Positions 21,901-23,409 of a DNA stretch of 25,040 nucleotides are shown one piece after another. A model generated the notes under the pieces. It was not told the origin of the DNA and searched no databases. It was given only the letters and a program-made list of their open reading frames with translations. Location: assembly GCA_026770585.1 (NCBI GenBank), contig MU646365.1:112285-137324 (forward strand). Reading direction: 5' to 3'. The stretch comes from Baffinella frigidus. Its lineage: Eukaryota > Cryptophyceae > Cryptomonadales > Baffinellaceae. Both the position numbers and the translations under genes were made by a program. Within the stretch, counting starts at the first letter, position 1. Each line of letters opens with the position of its first letter.

Positions 21901-23409
21901 ATGCTAGTTATTGGTTTTATGTCTAACATAGCATTTCGTAGTCGAAAATCACGCCAGTGTGCCCCATCGAGTAGAACACAGCCTGGGGTTTAGGGTTTGG
22001 GGTTTAGGGATCAGGGTTTAGGGTTTGGGGTTTAGGGATCAGGGTTTAGGGTTTGGGGTTTAGGGTTTGGTGTTTGGTGTTTACGGTTTAGGGTTTAGGG
22101 TTCAGGGTTTGGGGTTTTGGGTTTTGGGTTTGGGTTTGGCCGAGAACCCGTTGAGTTGGTGATTGTGTATAGGCCGACCATAATTGCGCCAACAGGAAAA
22201 AACGTGGTGGTGCAAACCCCGTTGAGAAAAGAACCGTTTGGGAGAGACCTTTTTATAGTGCCAAACACAGCGGGCTACGCAGGGAAAAAAGCTTCAGGAT
22301 CAATCCATTTCCGGTTACCTTATCCGTAGGAACCCCCCCTATGTCCCTACGGATTGCCTACCGTAGGGTCCTAGGTCTTATCGCTTAAGGGTTATTCAAA
22401 ATCCCTTCCAAGTCCGCTGTGTGGACCGGACCGCCTTGTGACGAGAACCGGTTTGAGAGAGCTTTACAAATACCAACTCCGCCGAAACGTGCCCCCCTTT
22501 ACGGAGGCTATGGTTGAGCAGGGACGACGAGATAGGTCCAGCACACTATCATCTCGGAAGAGAACTGAATCAGTTCCACTAATTAGCGTTTTCATTCAAG
22601 TAGGAGGCCCAATGAAATTTATTATGCCTTAACTAATTCCCCCGATTCAACCTCCTATAGAAAAGGAAGTGATTCAGTTATCTTCCGAGATGAACTCTAC
22701 ACGTTCCGAATACGTTTCTCTTCCGTCTCTTGAGTGGAACCTCAAGCTCCGTCTCAGACTATTAGGTTCTTCTAGCTCTGTCTCAGACTATTTGGTCTAA
22801 CCAAATTGGTGAGACCGGGCCTGCTTTCACCCCAAAGTTGAAGAATTTGTACCACACATCCAGGATGTCAACTTTAGAATCGTCAGCCAAGCCGACGGAG
22901 GCAGGGCTAGAACCTAGCGGTACAAACGTTTCGTACCACAAGGGTAGGCCAAACTTTCAAAACACTTGATCCTAGTACCAATAATGTGTACTGTACAGGG
23001 TCCATTCGAGACGCTCGGCCAGATCAAGCCTCGATTCCCTGATGCCCAGACCATTCCCCGCTCCCCGAGCGGGGAGGATGTTGGTGGAATCTCCACTACT
23101 AGTTTTGTAAATCCGCGACCACCGAACTGCTCTTCCTCGCGCTCGCGCTCTCTCTCGCTCTCTCGCTCTCTCGCTCTCCCGCTCTCTCTCCATCGCTCTC
23201 TTTCTTCCCTCACGAGTGGAATCATGCCCGGGTGGCTTCCAGGCCGGACCTCCTCTAGATCCCAGCTTTCTCGCAGGCAGCGCCAGGGGCACCGCCAACT
23301 AAGGGCTCACCTGGCGGCCATCGGCCGTGAGGTCGACGAGGGTCCCCGCAGCGCCATCGACGTTGAAGCCGAACGTCCAGCGCAGGTTCAGCGCGTTGCG
23401 GTCCGCCAT
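1749..23409 (-). CDS. CFAP251: CFAP251/WDR66-like ciliary WD40 protein, 31 exons (3' terminal exon unresolved)
   Basis: Joining the 31 exons listed below from right to left gives 879 codons without a stop, with 2637 nt and matching phases at all 30 junctions. The family is recognised from landmark strings in the right order: RWTFGFN, GHTNTIS, TGDKGESDT, ITNGQARTIFWTW, ADGFVRFYDF, LLGPTYG, VSHDGRYVLTTGGSD, FYDDMCDYFYLAQLRAQG, IMRALGYYPS, LFVNHKP. Residues about 34-695 form WD40 beta-propellers; about 696-879 match the C-terminal EF-hand-like segment of the family. CFAP251 is known to belong, with CFAP61 and CFAP91, to the calmodulin- and spoke-associated complex of radial spoke 3 in the 9+2 axoneme. 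The length matches the conserved core of vertebrate WDR66; the acidic N-terminal extension of vertebrates is not seen. Intron phases are 23 phase 0, 7 phase 2 and 1 phase 1, counting the donor of exon 31. Donors are GT with poor agreement beyond +2, and 29 of 30 acceptors are followed by G. Confidence 0.92.
1811..1873 (+). repeat. telomere-like TTTAGGG array, intron 30
   Basis: Perfect gtttagg(g) heptamers, six in a row, then ggattagggttcaggg variants. In the minus-strand transcript this is CCCTAAA, lying directly before the exon 31 acceptor. Confidence 0.9.
2396..2458 (+). repeat. (AAAT/AAAC)n microsatellite, intron 30
   Basis: ataaataaatgcataaataa then acaaacaaacaaataaataa; poly(TTTA/TTTG) in the transcript, 8 bp downstream of the exon 30 donor. 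Confidence 0.9.
2467..2515 (-). CDS. CFAP251: exon 30 (codons 845-861)
   Basis: aacag|G completes Gly, then EPLGEQELNARVETLQ|gtacac, matching G-E-x-M-x-E-E-E-M of the family. It is the shortest exon of the chain (49 nt). Confidence 0.88.
2520..2960 (+). repeat. telomere-like arrays around exon 29, introns 28-29
   Basis: Includes the variant gtttagt array (2532-2580) and mixed tttaggg/tttgggg on the other side of exon 29. The inverted accctaatccggctaaaccctaaac at 2591-2615 is a short orientation switch. Confidence 0.8.
2635..2714 (-). CDS. CFAP251: exon 29 (codons 819-845)
   Basis: cgcag|GCG start, phase-2 end GG|gtaccc. Encodes AFEALGAEPLTGIIKADALM then MMLKRI, an EF-hand-like helix pair (FNVLG...I.REDFLRLL in WDR66). 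Confidence 0.92.
3072..3149 (-). CDS. CFAP251: exon 28 (codons 793-818)
   Basis: atcag|GTG start, CAG|gttgcg end. Encodes VDFATLLKLFVNHKPVREAS then LVDMKQ. F..L.KLFVNHKP matches FLKVYLNHKP of the family. Confidence 0.94.
3316..3362 (-). repeat. exon 28 echo, acceptor side
   Basis: ccag|GTGGATATCGCAACAC to CACAAGCTC; the first about 45 nt. Confidence 0.9.
3365..3660 (+). repeat. degenerate telomere-like tract, intron 27
   Basis: tttaggg, ttttggg and tttagtg variants throughout. Nothing else is seen besides the exon 28 echo at its right-hand start. Confidence 0.75.
3665..3731 (-). CDS. CFAP251: exon 27 (codons 770-792)
   Basis: ctcag|G completes Gly, then YYPSNFDVRDFQHEVLRRGQ and EQ|gtataa. 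Four acceptor-side echoes repeat its GTACTACC start. Confidence 0.94.
3831..4308 (-). repeat. exon 27 echoes, acceptor side (four)
   Basis: At 3831-3856, 3941-3982, 4156-4198 and 4283-4308. Each begins ag|GTACTACCC-like and holds 20-40 nt of the exon 5' end (YYPSNFDVRDFQH), set in telomere-like repeat. Confidence 0.92.
4315..4645 (+). repeat. telomere-like tract around exon 26
   Basis: Mixed tttaggg, tatgggg, and a run gattagtgattagtg followed by gtttagtgtttagtg (4570-4645). Exon 26 lies inside the tract. Confidence 0.8.
4415..4467 (-). CDS. CFAP251: exon 26 (codons 753-770)
   Basis: cccag|GTG start, phase-2 end GG|gtaaac. Encodes VTGVVPVDMVPDIMRAL. With the next exon it forms IMRALGYYPS (family: VMRAIGFYPS), the first helix-turn of the calmodulin-like domain. 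Confidence 0.93.
4786..5330 (-). repeat. exon 25 echo array, donor side (about eight copies)
   Basis: The exon end GAACACCACCGCCGAACG then CCAG|gttacg recurs near 4793, 4872, 4959, 5000, 5110, 5148, 5212 and 5264. Each is followed in sense by intron bases gttacgaacct or gttgcgagcct. The last copy (5264-5327) is longest, back to CTACCTGGCGC. Confidence 0.9.
5328..5434 (+). repeat. dispersed element F, copy 2
   Basis: Opens ctattctcaacttgacaca and has gtacaaacccgtcaacttt then gctcaccaaactgttg. It follows directly on the longest exon 25 echo in intron 25. Confidence 0.65.
5468..5551 (-). CDS. CFAP251: exon 25 (codons 725-752)
   Basis: atcag|GGG start, CAG|gtgaag end. Encodes GEFYDDMCDYFYLAQLRAQG then ENTTAERQ, matching FYRELEDYFYYSQLRSQG. 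Its 3' end is amplified about eight times downstream (see 4786-5330). Confidence 0.95.
5789..5875 (-). CDS. CFAP251: exon 24 (codons 696-724)
   Basis: tgcag|GTG start, GAG|gtgcgt end. Encodes VDTSAIDAAANMGGSGIEPY then EALIPGGKE, leading out of the propeller into the C-terminal helical domain (family: LSGGREG). Confidence 0.93.
5880..6300 (+). repeat. T/G-rich tract with tttgggg variants, intron 23
   Basis: tttggggttt and ggggttt runs with oligo-T stretches (5930-5950, 6106-6130), interrupted by the exon 24 echo at 6038-6092. Confidence 0.7.
6038..6092 (-). repeat. exon 24 echo, acceptor side
   Basis: First about 50 nt of exon 24 with a 5-6-nt deletion and altered acceptor (gcaag|TGG). Confidence 0.9.
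6385..6470 (-). CDS. CFAP251: exon 23 (codons 667-695)
   Basis: cgcag|GG completes Gly, then GVEGLCVSHDGRYVLTTGGS and DFGVMLWE|gtcagt. SHDGRY..TTGGSD...W is the last WD repeat. Confidence 0.95.
6547..6612 (+). repeat. (GA)n microsatellite, intron 22
   Basis: gagagagagag with a few interruptions, between exon 23 and its echo. Confidence 0.9.
6616..6656 (-). repeat. exon 23 echo, acceptor side
   Basis: gcag|GGGGTGTGGAGGGG to GACGGACGC; two silent differences (Cys, Gly). Confidence 0.93.
6826..6906 (+). repeat. (GGGA)n/GGGAGG repeat, intron 22
   Basis: ggcgggagggagagggaggg and similar, purine only for about 80 bp. Confidence 0.9.
6947..6990 (-). repeat. exon 22 echo, donor side
   Basis: Last 12 codons NPNKGMGLIAHP with two silent differences; donor gtgctc after CCAT. 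Confidence 0.93.
7012..7145. mobile_element. related inverted-repeat element with hairpin core, intron 22
   Basis: Starts accctgtttaaa and ends ttttaaaaagggt, like the element at 7251-7416. It contains a perfect 14-bp stem (cacgtgtccgcccg, 7060-7073, with 7079-7092) around a 5-nt loop. Confidence 0.6.
7175..7244 (-). CDS. CFAP251: exon 22 (codons 644-667)
   Basis: aacag|GTT start, phase-1 end G|gtgccc, the only phase-1 intron. Encodes VVGLIKLPFDGNPNKGMGLI then AHP. It aligns with VGLQILPVDGNPHK of the family. Confidence 0.94.
7251..7416. mobile_element. 166-bp element with perfect 16-bp terminal inverted repeats, intron 21
   Basis: gatcgagcaccctttt at 7251-7266 and its exact reverse complement at 7401-7416. 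The interior has an imperfect ggtcacgcaccctccg/cggaggggacgtgat stem. It sits 6 bp upstream of the exon 22 acceptor, between the acceptor and its echo. Confidence 0.75.
7418..7473 (-). repeat. exon 22 echo, acceptor side
   Basis: acag|GTTGGGGGGCTGATC to GGCATGGC. Three silent and one replacement (V to G) differences. Confidence 0.93.
7629..7657 (-). repeat. exon 21 echo, donor side, end
   Basis: GTACTCTACCCCAAGCAAG|gtcctc; the last 6 codons plus donor. Confidence 0.85.
7811..7848 (-). repeat. exon 21 echo, donor side, middle
   Basis: Matches the GEDHKGKRY coding stretch only; badly decayed. Confidence 0.75.
7854..7925 (-). repeat. reversed telomere-like tract (accctac), intron 21
   Basis: caccctacaccctacgccct repeats on the plus strand, adjacent to the exon 21 donor-side echo at 7811-7848. 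Confidence 0.75.
7958..8083 (-). CDS. CFAP251: exon 21 (codons 602-643)
   Basis: cgcag|GAG start, AAG|gtccgc end. Encodes ESHCVQTLLGPTYGPPPHTL, AMLPVGEDHKGKRYCVYSTP, SK. LLGPTYG is one of the most diagnostic CFAP251 strings. Confidence 0.95.
8413..8525 (-). repeat. exon 20 echoes, donor side (two)
   Basis: 8485-8525 repeats the last about 38 nt with donor gtaccg; 8413-8431 keeps only the last about 15 nt. Intron flank gagggttattcaagc is shared too. Confidence 0.9.
8624..8680 (-). CDS. CFAP251: exon 20 (codons 583-601)
   Basis: aacag|GTT start, CAG|gtacca end, phase 0. Encodes VLDVLGLQGVHDDRPLPSQ. I see no counterpart in vertebrate WDR66, so this is a lineage-specific insert before LLGPTYG. 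Its splice signals and two donor-side echoes behave like those of the other exons. Confidence 0.75.
8684..8810 (+). repeat. telomere-like array upstream of exon 20 acceptor
   Basis: gtttagggtttagggtttag and close variants; CCCTAAA in the transcript. Confidence 0.85.
8812..8847 (-). CDS. possible micro-exon between exons 19 and 20 (LDARMALDKYGR)
   Basis: aaag|CTC followed by 12 codons that could stand where WDR66 has the 12-residue stretch after YKVK. The frame is phase 0, but no GT (or frame-compatible GC) donor follows CGC. It was left out of the 879-codon chain. It may be a lost exon, an echo, or chance. Confidence 0.3.
8860..9175 (+). repeat. ttccaggttccaggtt / tttcggg tract, intron 19
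   Basis: A diverged telomere-like tract in which tttcggg and ttccagg replace tttaggg. It encloses the exon 19 echo. Confidence 0.7.
8971..9030 (-). repeat. exon 19 echo, donor side
   Basis: Last about 55 nt (PVRPLVVSANDEYKLK); the donor gt has become ct, and cccgaaaccc intron flank is shared. Confidence 0.92.
9179..9277 (-). CDS. CFAP251: exon 19 (codons 550-582)
   Basis: cacag|GTG start, AAG|gtgtgt end. Encodes VPTSLVVLPPGTHPGEDPVR then PLVVSANDEYKLK, aligning with the PTCMVWYPP...LLICNSGYKVK block. Confidence 0.93.
9356..9412 (-). repeat. exon 18 echo, donor side
   Basis: Last about 50 nt of exon 18 (FAATGIVVRSAVTIEQTA) with changes ACT to ACC, TCT to TCC, GCA to GCG, ACT to ACC, GCG to GCT, all silent; donor gtacgt. 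Confidence 0.92.
9536..9667 (-). CDS. CFAP251: exon 18 (codons 506-549)
   Basis: Acceptor read as cagag|GAC to keep phase 0; cag|AG would break the frame. Ends GCG|gtatat. Encodes DEDAGVVRLVSLGRDRVLVE, YDLSNSFAATGIVVRSAVTI, EQTA. LVSLGRDR.LVEYDL matches the family's LLSLGTDRLLIEYDL. Confidence 0.93.
9774..9840 (-). repeat. exon 18 echo, acceptor side, near
   Basis: cagag|GACGAGGACGCGGGC on to VLVEH; shares AGG GAC CGC with the far echo against CGC GAC AGA in the exon. Confidence 0.93.
10006..10061 (-). repeat. exon 18 echo, acceptor side, far
   Basis: First 17 codons of exon 18 with six codon differences, all silent. Confidence 0.93.
10187..10249 (-). CDS. CFAP251: exon 17 (codons 485-505)
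   Basis: ggcag|GTG start, TTC|gtaggt end, phase 0. Encodes VPWLYVGRYRSHHAPVVQLA then F, matching the W-E-Y-L-A-R-L-R-S-H block of WDR66. Confidence 0.92.
10434..10463 (-). repeat. exon 17 echo, acceptor side
   Basis: ccag|GTGCCGTGGTCGTACGTC, the first about 26 nt. Confidence 0.88.
10618..10667 (-). repeat. exon 16 echo, donor side, far
   Basis: Last about 15 codons: LYHRERNALESGNE|gtctac. Four silent and three replacement differences. Confidence 0.93.
10664..10790 (+). repeat. about 21-bp tandem repeat (gtagtatattaggggttag), first block
   Basis: Five to six imperfect units between the two exon 16 donor-side echoes. The same unit recurs at 10899-11001 before exon 16 itself, so echo plus repeat form a higher-order unit. 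Confidence 0.8.
10798..10868 (-). repeat. exon 16 echo, donor side, near
   Basis: Last 19 codons of exon 16 plus donor gtctca. Five codons differ, all silent, including Ser TCC versus AGC. Confidence 0.95.
10899..11001 (+). repeat. about 21-bp tandem repeat (gtagtatattaggggttag), second block
   Basis: Four to five imperfect units directly on the donor side of exon 16. Confidence 0.8.
11007..11129 (-). CDS. CFAP251: exon 16 (codons 444-484)
   Basis: accag|GGC start, GAG|gtccta end. Encodes GDAGATKLAFAPDGMHIAIA, DTDACVGLYRRERNVLESGK, E. The KLAFAPDG...IAIADTD pattern is a textbook WD40 blade. Two donor-side echoes and one acceptor-side echo flank it. Confidence 0.95.
11255..11304 (-). repeat. 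exon 16 echo, acceptor side
   Basis: gccag|GGGGGCGCGGGC..., reads GGAGATKLDFAPDGT; mostly silent plus two or three replacements. Confidence 0.9.
11588..11660 (-). repeat. exon 15 echo, donor side, long
   Basis: CTDGSLLMLNTLDLDLIQRA then SQ|gttcaa, open in frame. It lacks the first three codons and acceptor, which are replaced by a C/G run. A short remnant lies at 11467-11486. Confidence 0.92.
11676..11742 (+). repeat. (CT)n microsatellite, intron 15
   Basis: tctctctctgactctctctc with short breaks, next to the exon 15 echo and an 11-bp C run. Confidence 0.9.
11826..11900 (-). CDS. CFAP251: exon 15 (codons 419-443)
   Basis: cccag|GTG start, CAG|gtgcaa end. Encodes VVGCTDGSLLILNTADLDLI then QRASQ. 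GCTDGSLLILN is the WD repeat strand that fits between exons 14 and 16. Confidence 0.93.
11925..12000 (+). repeat. cleanest telomere-like array, intron 14
   Basis: About seven consecutive perfect tttaggg units before decay into ttcaggg and tgtaggg. It abuts the exon 15 acceptor. Confidence 0.92.
12019..12353 (-). repeat. exon 14 echoes, donor side (three)
   Basis: At 12324-12353, 12121-12155 and 12019-12045. Each holds the exon end AACGGCCAAGAACTGGT-like with donor (gtaccc, gtcaca, gtaatc), separated by telomere-like or ggatttaggat repeats. Confidence 0.9.
12429..12503 (-). CDS. CFAP251: exon 14 (codons 394-418)
   Basis: cgcag|GCG start, CTG|gtaaca end, phase 0. Encodes AWLRHKVLEKRIPTCICINP then NGQEL. 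It aligns with the KQYLFSRVFEKG...NPEGALL block. Echoes lie on both sides: two acceptor-side, three donor-side. Confidence 0.93.
12530..12632. repeat. tatatactacaccggtgtagtatata palindromic tract, intron 13
   Basis: Imperfect palindromic units such as tatatactacacc / ggtgtagtatata. Relatives lie at 12968-13018 and 11163-11245, always beside an exon echo. Confidence 0.75.
12638..12665 (-). repeat. exon 14 echo, acceptor side, near
   Basis: gcag|GCGTGGCTGCGGCACAAG, exact to the exon for about 25 nt. Confidence 0.92.
12760..12920 (+). mobile_element. about 161-bp MITE-like element B, copy 1, in intron 13
   Basis: Ends ccacacagcgg (760-770) and ccgctgtgtgg (910-920) are perfect inverse complements, and similarity continues inwards for about 10 bp. 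The interior includes gataagacctaggacccta. Confidence 0.8.
12930..12964 (-). repeat. exon 14 echo, acceptor side, far
   Basis: The same exon start with GTTCTAGAGAAGC; MITE B (12760-12920) lies just left. Confidence 0.92.
13101..13199 (-). repeat. exon 13 echo, donor side
   Basis: Last about 93 nt of exon 13 from GCGGCCATCTGCGC to CAG|gtcacg, with a one-base net deletion that shifts the frame. This copy cannot encode the segment. Confidence 0.92.
13329..13455 (-). CDS. CFAP251: exon 13 (codons 351-393)
   Basis: cgcag|G completes Arg, then RGELLVHAFESHIAAICAHP, LASQLFVVTRGGMLRVIDYE, SQ|gtccca. FVVTRGGMLRVIDYE is a WD40 D strand typical of the second propeller. Confidence 0.94.
13596..14062. 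repeat. 131-141-bp tandem repeat with assembly gap, intron 12
   Basis: Units start agcctccggcggcccctgcg near 13596, 13727, 13832, 13973 and 14022. Each carries ccctgcggggggcttcccg. Some units also carry gaaacgaattcacatcgg. Ten Ns (13822-13831) interrupt it, so the copy number is unknown. Confidence 0.85.
13822..13831. other. assembly gap (10 N)
   Basis: Ten Ns within the tandem repeat; the flanks are near-identical copies of the same unit. Confidence 0.99.
14478..14569 (-). CDS. CFAP251: exon 12 (codons 321-351)
   Basis: gtcag|GTG start, phase-2 end CG|gtgcgc. Encodes VRVPNFVVASSTGKIALVNA then AIFEMFTKEER. The 5' half is echoed three times to the right, each copy shorter and more diverged with distance. 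Confidence 0.9.
14731..14798 (-). repeat. exon 12 echo 1, acceptor side
   Basis: First 66 nt of exon 12, with two silent Val changes only. Confidence 0.93.
14873..14923 (-). repeat. exon 12 echo 2, acceptor side
   Basis: First about 50 nt with more changes (GTCCGTGTCCTCAATTTCGT); the acceptor reads ttag. Confidence 0.88.
14973..15005 (-). repeat. exon 12 echo 3, acceptor side
   Basis: First about 31 nt only (GTGCGGGTTCTCAGCTTTGT), acceptor cag kept. Confidence 0.85.
15286..15345 (-). repeat. exon 11 echo, donor side, far
   Basis: Last about 50 nt of exon 11, from CCGCAGATGCCTGTCAAGGA, to CAG|gtctcg. Both donor-side echoes sit in repeats of ggttaggattggaggattgc. Confidence 0.9.
15509..15543 (-). 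repeat. exon 11 echo, donor side, near
   Basis: GACGCGACCGTCCTCGAG then CCCCAG|gtctcg, the last 30 nt of the exon plus donor. Confidence 0.88.
15600..15690 (-). CDS. CFAP251: exon 11 (codons 290-320)
   Basis: ggcag|G completes Trp, then YEDLDVGPITALTFTSPQMP and VKDATVLESQ|gtctcg. This is the only full-length copy; four partial copies flank it. Confidence 0.9.
15692..15736. repeat. short palindromic element (ccgaaagttgac ... gtcaacttttgg)
   Basis: About 45 bp with inverted ends around gtttagtaccagcatc. It is repeated, with the interior kept, at 15786-15857 (two tandem interiors) and more loosely at 2221-2256. Confidence 0.65.
15750..15777 (-). repeat. exon 11 echo, acceptor side, near
   Basis: First 27 nt of exon 11 with cag acceptor (GTACGAGGACTTAGATGTGG); changes are third-position. 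Confidence 0.85.
15871..15935 (-). repeat. exon 11 echo, acceptor side, far
   Basis: ggcag|GTACGAAGATTTGG through CAGATGCC; reads YEDLDVGNVITFTSPQM, with an internal change after DVG. Confidence 0.88.
15965..16072 (+). repeat. dispersed element F, copy 1
   Basis: About 108 bp opening ctattctcaagttgaca, with core gtacaaatccgtcca..ttt.gagcgaaaaaaagcccggg and an end like attggtgagcccagatagactgag. Shared with 5328-5434, 17440-17553 and 22771-22882. Confidence 0.7.
16211..16260 (-). repeat. exon 10 echo, donor side
   Basis: Last about 45 nt of exon 10 (GGCTTCGTGCGCTTCTACGA) ending CCTG|gtaatc. Confidence 0.88.
16476..16564 (-). CDS. CFAP251: exon 10 (codons 261-290)
   Basis: ccag|GTG start, phase-2 end TG|gtaccc. 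Encodes VVSVFDNFLVTAAADGFVRF then YDFKFRLLAW, a clear WD40 blade. Confidence 0.94.
16681..16755 (-). repeat. exon 9 echo, donor side, far
   Basis: Reads AIKLQRMHEGAAGT|gtctgg in the exon frame, so still open. Confidence 0.88.
16876..16960 (-). repeat. exon 9 echo, donor side, near
   Basis: Covers most of exon 9 including the end ...GCTGTCACG|gtctcg. The R-M-H codons are disturbed. Confidence 0.88.
17158..17241 (-). CDS. CFAP251: exon 9 (codons 233-260)
   Basis: acag|GTG start, ACG|gtcccg end, phase 0. Encodes VLLPALHSRPTDRCAIKLLR then MHEGAAVT. It aligns with the K-L-V-H-L-x-K-E-A-I-T segment of the family. Two long donor-side echoes lie to the left. Confidence 0.88.
17440..17553 (-). repeat. 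dispersed element F, copy 3 (inverted)
   Basis: Reads ctcagtctatttcggctcac...acggatttgtaccgc...gtcaacgagaatagtc, the reverse complement of the element F layout. The last 13 bp (gtcaacgagaata) are doubled. Confidence 0.65.
17651..17742 (-). repeat. telomere-like tract in reversed orientation, intron 8
   Basis: aaccctgaaccctgcaccct repeats on the plus strand, so TTTAGGG-like in the transcript. This is opposite to most of the window. Confidence 0.8.
17921..17993 (-). CDS. CFAP251: exon 8 (codons 208-232)
   Basis: tgcag|G completes Arg, then SVFIPYSTQAVSATEDGDLL and LWDQ|gtcccc. QAVSATEDGDLLLWD is a WD40 strand pair. No echo was recognised. Confidence 0.93.
18145..18384 (-). repeat. exon 7 echoes, donor side (three)
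   Basis: At 18145-18189, 18215-18250 and 18349-18384, each ggactatagggc..gggaccgcgtg-like. This repeats the last bases of exon 7, its donor and about 25 bp of intron (true copy 18486-18521). Confidence 0.75.
18184..18350 (-). repeat. telomere-like tract in reversed orientation, intron 7
   Basis: taacccctaacccctgaac and cctaaaccctcaaccctcac type repeats on the plus strand, interrupted by two exon 7 echoes. Confidence 0.75.
18510..18587 (-). CDS. CFAP251: exon 7 (codons 182-208)
   Basis: gcag|G completes Trp, then TDNTLKYYSPAISAKEFLTP and IGRFTR. Phase-2 end CG|gtccca. It aligns with the W-E-x-D-T-L...GKF segment of WDR66. Confidence 0.92.
18626..18660 (-). repeat. exon 6 echo, donor side, remnant
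   Basis: ggtgatgagctccgagaa then decay; the middle of exon 6 only. Confidence 0.7.
18680..18718 (+). repeat. (GA)n microsatellite
   Basis: Uninterrupted gagaga on the donor side of the exon 6 echo. Confidence 0.95.
18757..18824 (-). repeat. exon 6 echo, donor side, 68 bp exact
   Basis: Identical to 19037-19104 over 68 bp (66 exon bases plus gt). Its donor is gtaagt, a better match to consensus than the gtgcac of the exon itself. On its acceptor side it runs straight into the (CT)n block, giving agag|GTTCC in sense. Confidence 0.95.
18826..18985. repeat. (CT)n-(TA)n ... (GA)n compound repeat, intron 6
   Basis: About 64 bp of ctctct, then about 24 bp of tatata, a 25-bp spacer with gcgcgcgcg, then about 48 bp of gagaga. 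The CT and GA arms are complementary. It lies between exon 6 and its exact 68-bp echo. Confidence 0.9.
19039..19136 (-). CDS. CFAP251: exon 6 (codons 150-182)
   Basis: gcag|ATC start, the only internal exon not starting with G. Phase-2 end TG|gtgcac. Encodes ITSKDVQHCVMFRRDDFSEL then ITNGQARTIFWTW. The last 66 exon bases are repeated exactly in the echo at 18757-18824, where the donor is the stronger gtaagt. Confidence 0.92.
19289..19334 (-). repeat. exon 6 echo, acceptor side
   Basis: First about 45 nt of exon 6 (ATCACGAGCAAGGACGTGCA) with a 2-nt deletion. A shorter remnant lies at 19541-19562. Confidence 0.88.
19864..19954 (-). CDS. CFAP251: exon 5 (codons 119-149)
   Basis: acag|G completes the split Met codon, then YIATLGAGLGQSLKIWEWTL and on to AAQSE|gtgcac. 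The KIWEWT strand closes a WD repeat. Two acceptor-side echoes lie to the right. Confidence 0.93.
20004..20044 (-). repeat. exon 5 echo, acceptor side, near
   Basis: First about 40 nt of exon 5 (ATATTGCAACGCTGGGGGGC), with cag shifted. Reads NIATLGGGLGQS. Confidence 0.88.
20132..20194 (-). repeat. exon 5 echo, acceptor side, far
   Basis: About 62 nt covering exon 5 from its acceptor to the RD codons, with a 12-nt deletion in the GAGLGQ part. Confidence 0.82.
20441..20530 (-). repeat. exon 4 echo, donor side
   Basis: 26 codons align without a gap from R-T-G-V-P-V to the end of exon 4. 13 codons differ silently and 3 by replacement (T to A, E to Q, D to H). The GT donor is lost (gcaatc). Confidence 0.92.
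20674..20804 (-). CDS. CFAP251: exon 4 (codons 76-119)
   Basis: ggtag|GTG start, phase-2 end AT|gtacca. Encodes VTGDKGESDTMVVVWNARTG and continues to LSLDMTCDAM. TGDKGESD...VVW is a hallmark CFAP251 block. A 90-nt donor-side echo and a 60-nt acceptor-side echo flank it. Confidence 0.95.
20879..20938 (-). repeat. exon 4 echo, acceptor side
   Basis: First about 55 nt of exon 4 (GTGACGGGAGACAAGGGCGA), then a cgacacgacac insertion. The acceptor position reads ctgg. Confidence 0.85.
21090..21143 (-). CDS. CFAP251: exon 3 (codons 58-75)
   Basis: ccag|GGG start, CTG|gtaccc end, phase 0. Encodes GHTNTISCAAASDDKKWL, the GH...W opening of a WD40 repeat. No echo was found for this exon. Confidence 0.92.
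21146..21470 (+). repeat. degenerate telomere-like tract, intron 2
   Basis: tttaggg, ttcaggg, tttcggg, and gattatggatgatgg variants between exon 3 and the exon 2 donor-side echo. Confidence 0.75.
21473..21528 (-). repeat. exon 2 echo, donor side
   Basis: Contains the 3' part of exon 2 (from GTGATTTTCGAC) with decay near the donor. Lies between exons 2 and 3. Confidence 0.85.
21696..21767 (-). CDS. CFAP251: exon 2 (codons 34-57)
   Basis: aacag|GCG start, CAG|gtcctc end, phase 0 at both ends. Encodes AVFYSVGHTGVIFDYEMRQQ plus RLLQ, matching the strand before the first WD repeat of the family. It has one echo on each side. Confidence 0.92.
21931..21985 (-). repeat. exon 2 echo, acceptor side
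   Basis: Contains the first about 53 nt of exon 2 with its cag acceptor. Two silent (Ala, Thr) and one replacement (Val to Met) differences; frame intact. No donor. Confidence 0.88.
22261..22424 (-). mobile_element. about 164-bp MITE-like element B, copy 2, in intron 1
   Basis: The same ends (acacagcgggctacg and agtccgctgtgtgg) and the same interior in opposite orientation (tagggtcctaggtcttatc). It is clearly related to 12760-12920 over its whole length. Confidence 0.8.
22771..22882 (-). repeat. dispersed element F, copy 4 (inverted)
   Basis: tctcagactatttggtctaa, then aaattggtgagaccgggcc, gaatttgtaccacaca, gtcaactttagaat. A partial repeat of its start lies just upstream at 22745-22765. Confidence 0.6.
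23139..23212 (+). repeat. (CT)n microsatellite, intron 1
   Basis: ctctctcgctctctcgctct with cgctct variants; about 100 bp downstream (in sense) of exon 1. Confidence 0.9.
23311..23409 (-). CDS. CFAP251: exon 1 (codons 1-33), putative start
   Basis: Begins ATG GCG GAC (MADRNALNLRWTFGFN) and ends DGRQ|gtgagc. The RWTFGFN motif corresponds to the first conserved block of CFAP251. The frame stays open for several codons upstream of this ATG, so an upstream exon or start cannot be excluded. No telomere-like repeats and no echo of this exon were seen. Confidence 0.8.
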
